Part shown: positions 25,877 through 34,830 of the stretch, piece after piece
How the letters are laid out: each line of letters begins with the position of its first letter
Numbering within the stretch: position 1 is the stretch's first letter
Source: JAPLKB01 sp964532465
GTDB taxonomy: Bacteria > Desulfobacterota > Syntrophorhabdia > Syntrophorhabdales > Syntrophorhabdaceae
Direction of reading: 5' to 3'
DNA: 64,000 nucleotides
Assembly: GCA_964532465.1 (NCBI GenBank)
Contig: CAZHHX010000005.1
Coordinates: 51,700 to 115,699, forward strand
The notes under the pieces: model-generated
What the model was told of the DNA's origin: nothing
The model's database searches: none
What the model saw: only the letters and a program-made list of their open reading frames with translations
Position numbers and translations under genes: made by a program

Positions 25877-28021
25877 ATGGAAAAGAAAAAAGATCAACTT
25901 TCAACTTCTATTATTCACCTTAAAGGGGTAGGTCCAAAAACTGCGGAAATACTGGAAGGTAAAGGGATTAAAACCATAGAGGATTTATTCTGGTTTTTAC
26001 CGCTGAGATATATGGATAAAAGTGTTATCAAGCCGATATGTGAACTGGCAGAGGGCGAAAGAGCAACAGTAGTTGCAAGGGTTATTGCATCAAGATCATT
26101 GTTTTTCCGGCATTCCCGCAAAAAAGCCTATGAGGCGGTTGTAGATGATGAAACAGGCGGTATTTCCATAAAGTGGTTTCAATGGGCGCGAGAATATCTG
26201 AAAAATGTTTGTAAAAAAGGAAATTTGCTTATGATATCCGGCGAGGTGACAAAGTTCGGGGACAGGTTTCAGATGGTGCACCCGGAAATCCACGTTCTTG
26301 GAGATGAAAGCGAAGCGGAAGACCGTAAAACAATAGCTCCTGTCTATTCGGAAATAGAAGGATTGAAGCAGGGAACCTTGAGAACGCTTGTAAAAAAGGC
26401 CTTCGAAGACTATGGAGAAAATCTGTATAGTATTGTTCCGCAAAGTGTTGAAGAGGCATACGGACTTGTCCAGATTTATGAAGCCTTTTCAAAAATCCAT
26501 TTCCCTGATGAAGGTTTGTTGAAAAACCAGGCGGCAGAAGGTTCATGGAGGCAAAAATATCTCAACCGTCTTATTTTCGAAGAATATTTTCTTTTCCAGC
26601 TTGCCCTGCTTATAAAAAAAGAGGAGACGAGAAAGGACAAGGGGATAAAATTTAAATCTCATGGTGCATGTTATCGGAGATTTAGAAGTAATTTACCTTT
26701 TGAATTGACGGGAGCCCAGGAAAGGGTGATGAATGAAGTTGAACATGATATGGGTCAGGATATTCCTATGAACAGGCTCCTGCAAGGGGATGTAGGAAGC
26801 GGAAAAACAATATGCGCTGTTATGGCTTCATTGATTGCCGTTGATAACGGTTATCAGGCAGCGCTCATGGCGCCTACTGAAATCCTTGCCGAGCAGCATT
26901 ACCTAACGATGCATAAATATTTTGATGAAATAGGAGTATCTCTTGTTTTTTTAAGAGGTAATATGGGCGCTGATAGAAAGCATATTCTTGAAGGAATTAA
27001 AAACGGAAGGACAAAAGTAATCGTAGGAACCCATGCTATTATTCAGAAAGACGTTATTTTTAAAAAACTTGGATTAGTTGTTATAGATGAACAACACAGG
27101 TTCGGTGTTATCCAGAGGAAACTCCTGAGGGAAAAAGGGTCACCAGACATAACTGATGAAACTCCACACTTTACAAATGCTGCTCCTGATGTCCTTGTTA
27201 TGACGGCAACGCCTATTCCAAGGACACTCTCAATGGTTGTATACGGCGATCTCGATGTCTCCATTATCGATGAAATGCCGAAGAATAGACAGCAGATTCA
27301 GACAAAGGTACTTCAGGATAAGAATAAGGCAACTGCTTATAAAATATTGGAAAACGAATTAAAGAAAGGCCGTCAGGCTTATGTTGTCTACCCTCTTGTC
27401 GAGGAATCCGATAAGATTGACCTCTTAAATGCTAAAGAGATGTCAATCCACCTGCAAAAATATGTTTTTCCATCATATCGGGTAGGGCTTCTTCATGGCA
27501 GAATGAAGCCGGAGGAAAAAGAAAATGTAATGGCAGGTTTTAAAAAAAAGGAAATTGACGTAATGGTTTGCACGACTGTCATAGAAGTCGGTATAGATGT
27601 GCCTAATGCAACAGTAATTATGATTGAAAACGCCGAACGATTCGGGCTTTCCCAGCTTCATCAATTAAGAGGCAGGGTAGGGAGGGGATCGTATCCCTCA
27701 AAATGCATCTTAATTACATCTGAAAAAAAGACAGCCCTTGCTGTAAAGAGGCTCAAGGTCATGGAAGAGACAACGGACGGTTTCAAGATATCCGAAGAGG
27801 ATATGAAACTCAGGGGCCCCGGTGATATGCTTGGCGTAAGACAGGCTGGCCTGCCGGATTTCAGGGTAGGGGATATTGTGCGTGATATTTTGATCATGAT
27901 TCATGCGAGGAAAGCTGCTGAAGAAATAATATTTAAAATGACTGCTCATGATTTGGAAAAGGTTCAGAAAAAGGCAAATGAACGCTGGAAGGGCATTGCA
28001 TGCTTGAGTAATGTAGCGTGA
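25877..28021 (+). CDS. recG: ATP-dependent DNA helicase RecG
   Basis: A 714-residue superfamily 2 helicase that reverses stalled forks. The N-terminal wedge/OB part starts with LKGVGPKTAEILEGKGI. Walker A is LLQGDVGSGKT, motif II is VVIDEQHRFGV, motif III is MTATPIPRTLSM, and the C-terminal helicase half contains VIEVGIDVPNATVMI-like sequence and QLRGRVGRG. Length is slightly over the 690 typical. No convincing ribosome site precedes ATG 25877. It is followed after 113 bp by an independently promoted ParB-like gene. Confidence 0.96.
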   Translation: MEKKKDQLSTSIIHLKGVGPKTAEILEGKGIKTIEDLFWFLPLRYMDKSVIKPICELAEGERATVVARVIASRSLFFRHSRKKAYEAVVDDETGGISIKWFQWAREYLKNVCKKGNLLMISGEVTKFGDRFQMVHPEIHVLGDESEAEDRKTIAPVYSEIEGLKQGTLRTLVKKAFEDYGENLYSIVPQSVEEAYGLVQIYEAFSKIHFPDEGLLKNQAAEGSWRQKYLNRLIFEEYFLFQLALLIKKEETRKDKGIKFKSHGACYRRFRSNLPFELTGAQERVMNEVEHDMGQDIPMNRLLQGDVGSGKTICAVMASLIAVDNGYQAALMAPTEILAEQHYLTMHKYFDEIGVSLVFLRGNMGADRKHILEGIKNGRTKVIVGTHAIIQKDVIFKKLGLVVIDEQHRFGVIQRKLLREKGSPDITDETPHFTNAAPDVLVMTATPIPRTLSMVVYGDLDVSIIDEMPKNRQQIQTKVLQDKNKATAYKILENELKKGRQAYVVYPLVEESDKIDLLNAKEMSIHLQKYVFPSYRVGLLHGRMKPEEKENVMAGFKKKEIDVMVCTTVIEVGIDVPNATVIMIENAERFGLSQLHQLRGRVGRGSYPSKCILITSEKKTALAVKRLKVMEETTDGFKISEEDMKLRGPGDMLGVRQAGLPDFRVGDIVRDILIMIHARKAAEEIIFKMTAHDLEKVQKKANERWKGIACLSNVA

Positions 28022-28042
28022 AACGGTCCGCGTAAAAACAAC

Positions 28043-28071
28043 TTGACACATTTTGTCTGAATTTTTACAAT
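28043..28071 (+). promoter_or_regulatory. Sigma-70 type promoter of the ParB-like gene
   Basis: TTGACA at 28043-28048, a 17-bp spacer and TACAAT at 28066-28071: a near-consensus promoter that ends about 64 bp before the ATG at 28135. The leader carries GAAGAGGGGGG as ribosome site. Confidence 0.75.
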
Positions 28072-28134
28072 AAAAAACACATCACGGGTGGGATTCCTGA
28101 AACAGTTAAAAACAAAAGAAGAGGGGGGTAAGAT

Positions 28135-29061
28135 ATGACTGCACATAAAGAAGCTGAAAACCCGGAATTTTTGTACCTGCTTTTAGAAAACATTCTTGTT
28201 GAAGAACAAGTTCGCTCAGGCATTGACACGGAGAGCGAGCCCTTTAAAGCCCTCATGGAATCCATCAAAAACCGGGGTATTCTTGAACCTGTCCTTGTAA
28301 CGCCCAAAGACGGCAAATATCTCCTCCTCTGCGGTGAACGCCGGTATCTTGCTGCTTCAAAGCTGTATCTTGAATCCATCCCGGCACGTATCGTCAATAC
28401 AGTTATAGAAAAAGATGAAATCCTTGCATATCAGTTAATAGAGAACCTCCAGCGGGAGGAATTAAATCCCATAGATCAGGCTAAAGGCATACTTGCCTAT
28501 ATCCAGGCAAAACATCCTGACAAAAACTACAATGCGGACGAGGCGATGAATGATCTAATGAAGGTCCAGTTAAGGCCCGAAAGTCTATTGGACGAAACTG
28601 TATTCACATTGAATACAGTCGCACAAATCTCTGCAAAGTCTTATCCTACCTTGTTCCGCACAATTTCACTTTTAAAACTTTCTCCTGAAATTCAGGCCGC
28701 TATCCGGGCAGGAAATCTCTCTGTTTCCCAGGGTTATCTCTTTGCGGCGAACCTGGAGTGCCCCGATCTTATGAAAATATTTACCGGCATTTTAAAAATA
28801 CCGGTTACATATATCACTTTGGAAAAAATGCTTTCGGCATACAAGACTGTCAAACAGGATTCAAATAATTCAAAACCCGTATCCGTAAAGAAACAGGTTA
28901 AAAGTCTTTTATCTATAAAAACAGTTTTTGAAAAGGGCCTTGGAACTTATGTAAGAGAAGACGTTGATAAGTTCCTTCATGAACTTGAAGTTTTCTGTGA
29001 TTATGTCCAACAGCAGGCACCCAAAATCCCATATGGCAGGAAAAGACCCCCTCAGGTGTAA
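28135..29061 (+). CDS. Orphan ParB-like DNA-binding protein
   Basis: A 308-residue protein with the ParB N-terminal domain. The box II region reads LLLCGERRYLAASKL, and ENLQREELNPIDQAKG follows, which leads into the helix-turn-helix segment. In ParB this domain binds CTP and loads onto parS. There is no parA next to it, and the C-terminal part (~215-308) does not resemble the usual dimerisation tail. It is therefore probably not a segregation ParB but one of the orphan regulators of the family. It has its own strong promoter. Confidence 0.82.
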   Translation: MTAHKEAENPEFLYLLLENILVEEQVRSGIDTESEPFKALMESIKNRGILEPVLVTPKDGKYLLLCGERRYLAASKLYLESIPARIVNTVIEKDEILAYQLIENLQREELNPIDQAKGILAYIQAKHPDKNYNADEAMNDLMKVQLRPESLLDETVFTLNTVAQISAKSYPTLFRTISLLKLSPEIQAAIRAGNLSVSQGYLFAANLECPDLMKIFTGILKIPVTYITLEKMLSAYKTVKQDSNNSKPVSVKKQVKSLLSIKTVFEKGLGTYVREDVDKFLHELEVFCDYVQQQAPKIPYGRKRPPQV

Positions 29062-29426
29062 ATATGTCCGGCGTGTCTTAAAACTTGAGTGAAGAGTGGA
29101 TTTATAACCCCCGGCGCAAAAGTACCCGTTTCACCGTTATCATCATCATTAAAGCCGGAGAGATTATTTACATAAACAAGACGTGAATCCAACTATCAGA
29201 ATAAAATCGAAGCTCTTGCCAATAACAGAGAGATTAAGGCTTGTTGTTATGCCTGTAAAAAATGAGGGTCTATTAAAGCGGCAGGGTATAAATCACAATA
29301 CATTATTTATTCCTGCGCGGATTGTTTTGTTCTTGCATCTGCCGTTAAAAATATGGCAACTATACGTTATGAATAATCATGCATTTAAGAAAGTTGAACA
29401 TCTTGTAAAAGTAATTTGGACATAAC
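29062..29426. other. 365-bp stretch without a supported gene
   Basis: Between the ParB-like gene and the O-antigen-ligase-like gene I see no gene with a ribosome site, no clear terminator hairpin and no near-consensus promoter. A GTG-started frame of 80 codons exists but has no ribosome site or family likeness. The promoter of the following gene should lie here. Confidence 0.5.
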
Positions 29427-31457
29427 TTGTATCTCAAACTCCTGCAATGCATACCTTTTTCCATCATACCATTTCTTGGCGGTAACCACCTCTCTCTATT
29501 TTATTTCACAATAGATAAGTTCTGGATTGAAACTTTTTTTGTACTCTCACTCTTCATTGCCGTTTCTTTCAGTTTTTATAAAAGAAAAGAGGTTCCTACA
29601 GGCTTTTTCAAGTTCATGCTATTTTTCATGCCGTTTTTATTAATGAATATCGCATCCCTTTTTTACACATGGAACAGGTTAGATACTTTGTCTGAATTGA
29701 ATATAATTGTTTGGATAGTAGGGTGTGTTTATCTTTATACAATATCAGAAAACAGGGATGCTCTTTTAAAAGTACTCATTCTTGGAACCACGCTATCCGT
29801 AATATGTATGATTATACAGTATAAAGTTTTATTGCCAAAATTAATGGAGTTTTTTAAAGATGGGATGTATGCCCCTATTATTAAAGGAAAGGTTGTTCCT
29901 TTTTCGTCGTTTTTAAACGAAGCAACACTTGGTGGATATTTTCTGTTTTTGATCCCTCTAAGCATCTATTTTGGTGTTATTCAAAAAAAGATTCTATATA
30001 TGGTTACGTCTTCTATTATTATATTCGGCCTTCTATTTTCTCTTTCAAGAATGGCCATGTTTATAGGTGCGCTTTCAATAATTGCCTGCTTTGTATTGCT
30101 AATAATGAAAAATCAGTTAAAAAAAGCATTATCGCTCATATTAATTGTCTTGTTTGCCTTAACGATGCTTGTCTCTGTTGTCTATATTGATGGAAAAGAA
30201 AAAAACGTTGATTTTCAGGATAGGGTAATTAACAGGATAAAAAAAACACCAACACATATTAAAACACTTACTTATCGAACTATGACATGGGAAATAGGAT
30301 TTAATGCCTTTTTGGATAAGCCGCTATCCGGTTATGGTGCCGGAACGTTTGAACATGCATATAAAAAGCACTATAATGCTACCTTGTATACAAAATATGC
30401 TCACAATGTCTTCATTAAAATAATGGTTGAGCTTGGTTTACTTGGGCTTATATCTTTTTTAATTTACCTTTTTGGTTTTACGGACAGAATAATAAAGTTA
30501 ATTAGGGATACAGGCAATAAAGATACAAAATATCTATTTATTGCAATATCAGCCATATCCGGATTTCTTTTTGCTGTTTCCAATGTTACATTCGAAATAC
30601 CTGCGTACACTATTACATTTTTTGTCCTGTCATCAAGTCTTTTTGCAAGAAACAGGGATATGGAAAACGCTGACAGGGAGGGACAAAGCCGCAAAGTATT
30701 GGATATAATGACATTACTATTTATAGCCATTGCACTTATAGGTTCGTTTTTCTTCACTGAAAGGGCAAATATTTCTTTAAAAATGAATGAAGAGGGGGCA
30801 ATATTTACGGAAAATGGATTACTGCAAAAGGCATTTATTTCATACGGGGAATCTATAAACGCTATGCCCTTAAATGATTATGGATATATCGGGATTACAA
30901 ATGTTCTGTTAAGATCTTACAAAATCGAACAAAGTGAATTTGAAAAAAAGAAGATTAAGGACATAATTATTCAATTCCTGCCAAAAATTGAACAAAACCC
31001 GGATAAGCACTCGGAATTATACTTTATTGCCGGCAGCGTTAACTCAATGTTGGGAAATATTAAAAAAGCAGAAGGTTATTTTAATATGGCATTACAATTT
31101 TATCCCTCTTCAGGATATTATTTATACGAGACGGCTGTTTTTTATTTTTTAAACGGTAATATAGAGAAGGCCAACGCATTGATCAGACTCATGAAGACCT
31201 ACGCTGATAGACATACAGGCTCTGAAATGCACGGACTCTATGTATATAAAATGAGAGACCTGGAGTCAACTATTGAATATCTGAATGGTAATGTTCAAAA
31301 TGCCGTAGAGCTGGCAAGAAGAAACCTTCAAGACGCAGAGAAGGGTATGGATGAAACAGGAAATATACTTGCAAGAGAGTACATTGTAAAAGAATATTTT
31401 ATTAAATATTTACAAAATAGGGTTGATTTCTTCGAATCAAAGCTTTTAAAGCAATAA
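29427..31457 (+). CDS. O-antigen ligase/polymerase (Wzy_C) protein with C-terminal TPR-like region
   Basis: A 676-residue protein. The first ~420 residues contain about ten membrane helices. The Wzy_C-type periplasmic loop shows FLDKPLSGYGAGTFEHAY and KYAHNVFIKIMVELGLLG. The C-terminal ~230 residues are soluble with helical repeats resembling TPRs (for example AEGYFNMALQFYPSSGYYLYE). This layout fits O-antigen ligase, Wzy polymerase and PglL-type O-oligosaccharyltransferases. Position beside pilMNOPQ favours a pilin or protein glycosylation enzyme, and position ~7 kb from the glycan cluster favours a polymerase; both are inference. The start is TTG 29427, with weak support and no ATG nearby in frame. 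Confidence 0.8.
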   Translation: MYLKLLQCIPFSIIPFLGGNHLSLFYFTIDKFWIETFFVLSLFIAVSFSFYKRKEVPTGFFKFMLFFMPFLLMNIASLFYTWNRLDTLSELNIIVWIVGCVYLYTISENRDALLKVLILGTTLSVICMIIQYKVLLPKLMEFFKDGMYAPIIKGKVVPFSSFLNEATLGGYFLFLIPLSIYFGVIQKKILYMVTSSIIIFGLLFSLSRMAMFIGALSIIACFVLLIMKNQLKKALSLILIVLFALTMLVSVVYIDGKEKNVDFQDRVINRIKKTPTHIKTLTYRTMTWEIGFNAFLDKPLSGYGAGTFEHAYKKHYNATLYTKYAHNVFIKIMVELGLLGLISFLIYLFGFTDRIIKLIRDTGNKDTKYLFIAISAISGFLFAVSNVTFEIPAYTITFFVLSSSLFARNRDMENADREGQSRKVLDIMTLLFIAIALIGSFFFTERANISLKMNEEGAIFTENGLLQKAFISYGESINAMPLNDYGYIGITNVLLRSYKIEQSEFEKKKIKDIIIQFLPKIEQNPDKHSELYFIAGSVNSMLGNIKKAEGYFNMALQFYPSSGYYLYETAVFYFLNGNIEKANALIRLMKTYADRHTGSEMHGLYVYKMRDLESTIEYLNGNVQNAVELARRNLQDAEKGMDETGNILAREYIVKEYFIKYLQNRVDFFESKLLKQ

Positions 31458-31514
31458 GAATGTCTGTTTTCATATATTTTATTGGATTTTATGCAGAAAA
31501 GACTTGTCTTTTTG

Positions 31515-31542
31515 TTGCATAATATGTAACAAATACTAATAT
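31515..31542 (+). promoter_or_regulatory. Possible sigma-70 promoter of the pil operon
   Basis: TTGCAT at 31515-31520, a 16-bp spacer and TAATAT at 31537-31542, followed by TTTAGGGGG as ribosome site before ATG 31563. The -35 is imperfect, so this is a candidate only. Confidence 0.4.
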
Positions 31543-31562
31543 AGTAAAAGGTTTAGGGGGTT

Positions 31563-33149
31563 ATGAGACAAATTATACCATTGTTTATATCATCAATCGC
31601 TGCTGTCGGGGCATATTTCTTTTTCTCCTATGCTATGTACCGCATCGGCAGGAAGTTTGAAACAAGCTCTTTTCTGGAATATTGCATACCGTTATACAAT
31701 ATGGTCCTCATGTGCAGGTGTGGGGAAATTTCGCCATGGAATACGCTTGGACTTTTTGTGCCCATAGTAAATATTTATTTTGCTATTCATATATGGGGAA
31801 GTATTGCACAGCGACTTGGAAAGAGTTACTGGCTCTATGGAATAGGATCATTTATATTTTATATTACTGTCTTTATTATGGCTTTTGATAATTCACGTCC
31901 ATCCGGATATATAATTTCCGATATAATGAGTGAAAACAAAGATTTAAAGGAGAAGGAACAAAATGAACATGATGGAGAGTTTGATCAGGATACGGTAAGT
32001 AAAAAAGAAGTTTTTGAAGAAAATAAGAGAAATGAAATAACTGAAACAAAAAGAGAGAAAACCACTAAAAAAACTAAGGCAGGTTTTTTATCAAGCATAG
32101 ACATTCTTAGCAAAATTGGATTAAGGACTATAAATGAATTAATCGGTTTTGATATTGGAAGCACCTCAATAAAAATATGTGCTCTAAAGAAGACCAATGA
32201 AGGTTTTCAAATACAGAACATAGCTAAAAAATCATATGAAGAAGATATTCTAAGCGACGGCAACATAATAGACCAGGTGTTTGTTGCACAAGAGTTAAAA
32301 AAAATAATTGCCGAGAACAGGATTAAATGCAAGGATGTGGCTTGTGCATTATCAAGCTATACGATAATTACAAAAAAAATTATGGTGCCGTTTCTTGAGG
32401 AAGAAGAGCTTGAAAACAGTATAAGGCTGGAAGTTGAGGCAGTTATTCCTTTTCCTTTAAAAGATATATATTACAGCTATCATGTGCTTGGTGTGGATGA
32501 AGAAAAAGAAGATATGATGAACATTCAGATCGTTGCAGCAAAAAAAGAAATTGTTGATGGATATACAACAGCATTCAGCCTGGCAGGCTTAAATTTACAA
32601 ATTCTGGATGTTGATATTTTTGCTGTTACAAATATTATTGAACAGATATACAACCCGAAAGATTTTTCAGTAGTTGCTGTAGATATAGGTGCATCTATAA
32701 CAAATATTGCAATAATTAAAAACAACAGTGTTGAATTTACAAGGGAAATACTACTGGGTGGAAAATACTTAACGAACCAAATAGAAAAATCTACAAAGCT
32801 TAGCCATATGGAATCCGAAGAAAAGAAAATAATGGCTGACAGTGAAGTTGCATATTTATTTGAGGATTTTATATTCAACATCTCATCTGAAATTACAAAA
32901 ACAATCAATTTTTATACTGCCACAAAACCTAACGACACCATTGGAAAAATATACCTTACAGGCGGCTCATCCTTACTGCAAGGGTTAAAGGAAAAAATTG
33001 AGGAAGATACTCGCATAGAGATCGAATATATTGACCCAATATTACTTTTAAATCTGGATCAAACTAAACACCGTGTTTATGAGGAATACAGCACTTTCAT
33101 GAGCGTAGCGCTGTATTTATCTTCAAGGGTTGTGGATTTAGGACAATGA
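31563..33149 (+). CDS. pilM: PilM with an extra N-terminal membrane domain
   Basis: A 528-residue protein. Residues ~1-115 form an integral membrane domain with three or four helices, including YCIPLYNMVLMCR and LFVPIVNIYFAIHIWGSIAQ, which resembles the DUF5684-type membrane domain. A lysine/glutamate-rich linker spans ~120-185. From ~190 it is PilM, an actin-like ATPase fold starting IGFDIGSTSIKICALKK (Asp197), with VVAVDIGASITNIAII as second phosphate loop and YLTGGSSLLQGLK near the end. Normal PilM is a ~350-residue cytoplasmic ring protein without a membrane part. It overlaps pilN by 4 bp and heads the operon. Confidence 0.92.
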   Translation: MRQIIPLFISSIAAVGAYFFFSYAMYRIGRKFETSSFLEYCIPLYNMVLMCRCGEISPWNTLGLFVPIVNIYFAIHIWGSIAQRLGKSYWLYGIGSFIFYITVFIMAFDNSRPSGYIISDIMSENKDLKEKEQNEHDGEFDQDTVSKKEVFEENKRNEITETKREKTTKKTKAGFLSSIDILSKIGLRTINELIGFDIGSTSIKICALKKTNEGFQIQNIAKKSYEEDILSDGNIIDQVFVAQELKKIIAENRIKCKDVACALSSYTIITKKIMVPFLEEEELENSIRLEVEAVIPFPLKDIYYSYHVLGVDEEKEDMMNIQIVAAKKEIVDGYTTAFSLAGLNLQILDVDIFAVTNIIEQIYNPKDFSVVAVDIGASITNIAIIKNNSVEFTREILLGGKYLTNQIEKSTKLSHMESEEKKIMADSEVAYLFEDFIFNISSEITKTINFYTATKPNDTIGKIYLTGGSSLLQGLKEKIEEDTRIEIEYIDPILLLNLDQTKHRVYEEYSTFMSVALYLSSRVVDLGQ

Positions 33150-33679
33150 TTAAAATAAACCTTTTACCCGGTAAAGCAAAAAAAGACCTACTAAAGATTG
33201 ATTTATACCTGTTTTTTTCTGTAGTAATAATAAATATTATTATTTTTAGCGGAATTTATTACATTAATGCAAAAGATATATCAAACTATAAAATAAAAAT
33301 CGAGGATACAAAGAAAGAAATTGCAAGTCTTCAAACTATTTATAAAGAATATCTCGCCATGGAACAGGAGAAGAAAGAGATTCAGAGAAGAATTAAGGCA
33401 ATCGACGGAATAAAAGAGGGCAGAGCGCTCTCTCCAAGGATTCTGTATGATCTTGCCTCAACCATAAAGGACAACGTATGGCTAAAGAGTTTTAAAAAAA
33501 CAGATGATAAGTTTGAACTTGATGGTCGTTCGTTAGAAAATGAATCTATTTCAGTTCTTGTTGAGAGTTTATCGAAAATTCCATATATAAAGAACATAGA
33601 ATTAAAAAATGTACAGGATTCTGTTGAGGAAGGGATTACAGTAAAACAATTTATTATTTCCGGTGATCTTGTATTATGA
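33146..33679 (+). CDS. pilN: Type IV pilus inner-membrane protein PilN
   Basis: A 177-residue bitopic protein. The short cytoplasmic start MIKINLLPGKAKK contains the INLLP motif that binds PilM's groove, followed by one membrane helix (~20-40), a coiled-coil segment (~45-85) and a periplasmic ferredoxin-like domain. It is encoded between pilM and pilO with 4-bp overlaps, as is standard in pilMNOPQ. Confidence 0.93.
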   Translation: MIKINLLPGKAKKDLLKIDLYLFFSVVIINIIIFSGIYYINAKDISNYKIKIEDTKKEIASLQTIYKEYLAMEQEKKEIQRRIKAIDGIKEGRALSPRILYDLASTIKDNVWLKSFKKTDDKFELDGRSLENESISVLVESLSKIPYIKNIELKNVQDSVEEGITVKQFIISGDLVL

Positions 33680-34341
33680 AAAAATTAGAGATAGATTTCA
33701 AAGGAATAAGCAAAAAGATTGCAAAGATAAAAAGGATATATAAGCTGCTTTTCAGTATTGGTCTTAATGTATTATTTTTTGCGTTGCTTTATTACTTTAT
33801 ATTAATTCCGCAACTTGAAACCAAAAGACAATTAGAGCAAGAATATAGTAATATTAAAAGAGAACTTGATAATATGATAGCCATTAAAAACAATATGACG
33901 AAATTTCGTCAGGAATATGCACAATTGCAAGAACTTTTACAGCAAATGTTAAAGCAGTTGCCTGAAACAAAAGACATCCCTAATTTACTGAGAAATATAT
34001 CAACTGTTGGCACAGAAACCAGATTAAAAATAACATTTTTTGAACCAAAACCTGTACAAAACAAAGAATACTATGCTGAATTGCCATTTAGTATCCGATA
34101 TATCGGTCCTTTCCACCATATAGGGTATTTCTTTGACGGTATAAGAAAATTAGAAAGAATTATAAGCGTAACAAGTTTTTCTATTACTCCTAACAGTAAA
34201 ATAGAGGCAGGTAAATTAAACCTTACAGGAGAATGTACGGCAAAAACATATGTATATTTAAAGCAACAGCCTAAAGTTGAAAAGAAAGCAGAAAAGAAAG
34301 ACGAAAAGAAGGAAGGTAACATTGAAACACCGAAGAAATAG
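33676..34341 (+). CDS. pilO: Type IV pilus alignment protein PilO
   Basis: A 221-residue bitopic protein with one helix (~25-47), a coiled coil (~52-95) and a periplasmic domain with the PilO-like segment PFSIRYIGPFHHIGYFFDGI. PilO pairs with PilN to connect the inner-membrane ring to PilP. The C-terminus ends in an unusual EKK-repeat tail (about 16 residues, mostly Lys and Glu) that lies under the region where pilP translation starts. Confidence 0.92.
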   Translation: MKKLEIDFKGISKKIAKIKRIYKLLFSIGLNVLFFALLYYFILIPQLETKRQLEQEYSNIKRELDNMIAIKNNMTKFRQEYAQLQELLQQMLKQLPETKDIPNLLRNISTVGTETRLKITFFEPKPVQNKEYYAELPFSIRYIGPFHHIGYFFDGIRKLERIISVTSFSITPNSKIEAGKLNLTGECTAKTYVYLKQQPKVEKKAEKKDEKKEGNIETPKK

Positions 34342-34828
34342 GATAATTCATTTTCTATTTTTTAGAAATCATTTATTTATATGTATTTTAGCAATTTGCT
34401 TGATTCTACCGATATCTAAAGGTACATCTTTTGCTCAGGAAAAATCTGATGTACCTCGGAAGGCTGAGCCAATGCCGCCAAAATTTAACGTAGGTGATTT
34501 TACCTATACTTCCGCAAATAGGAGAGACCCTTTTGAAGTATTATTTTTGAAAGATATTAAACAACAATCAGGGAAGTCAAATGCTTTAAAGAAAGGTTAT
34601 GAACTTGAAGAACTTAAATTTGTAGGAATTATGAAGGCCGGTAATAAGAATCTTGCTATGATGGAGGATATGCAAAGTAAGGGTATAATTTTTAAGAAAA
34701 ATGATTATCTGAACAAAAATCTTTGGATTATCGACATTCTTTCAGATAAGGTTGAATTCGGCTATAAATTAAAAGGTGAGGTAAAAACATTTACCATAGA
34801 AATCCCAAGAAAAAAGGAAGGGATGTGA
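34322..34828 (+). CDS. pilP: Type IV pilus protein PilP
   Basis: A ~168-residue exported protein with a hydrophobic signal sequence ending near GTSFAQ and the PilP core: NRRDPFEVLF, then ELEELKFVGIMKAGNKNLAMME and FKKNDYLNKNLWIIDIL. PilP links PilN/PilO to the secretin. I chose TTG 34322, because GGAAGG lies 5 bp upstream. The longer ATG-started frame at 34277 has no ribosome site and reads pilO's lysine tail in another frame. A lipobox cysteine is not convincing, although most PilP are lipoproteins. Confidence 0.85.
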   Translation: MKHRRNRIIHFLFFRNHLFICILAICLILPISKGTSFAQEKSDVPRKAEPMPPKFNVGDFTYTSANRRDPFEVLFLKDIKQQSGKSNALKKGYELEELKFVGIMKAGNKNLAMMEDMQSKGIIFKKNDYLNKNLWIIDILSDKVEFGYKLKGEVKTFTIEIPRKKEGM

Positions 34829-34830
34829 TT

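Noticed and set aside
28135..29061. Chromosome partition parB near the origin
   Set aside because: No parA, no parS-like cluster seen and no dnaA or gidAB neighbours; called orphan instead.
29183..29425. 80-codon frame between the ParB-like and O-antigen-ligase-like genes
   Set aside because: GTG start, nearest GGAGAG about 20 bases away, no family likeness and no hydrophobic or signal pattern; treated as empty intergenic DNA.
34278..34316. Simple tandem repeat or CRISPR-like array
   Set aside because: It is coding sequence for the lysine-rich PilO tail; copies are imperfect with no spacers.
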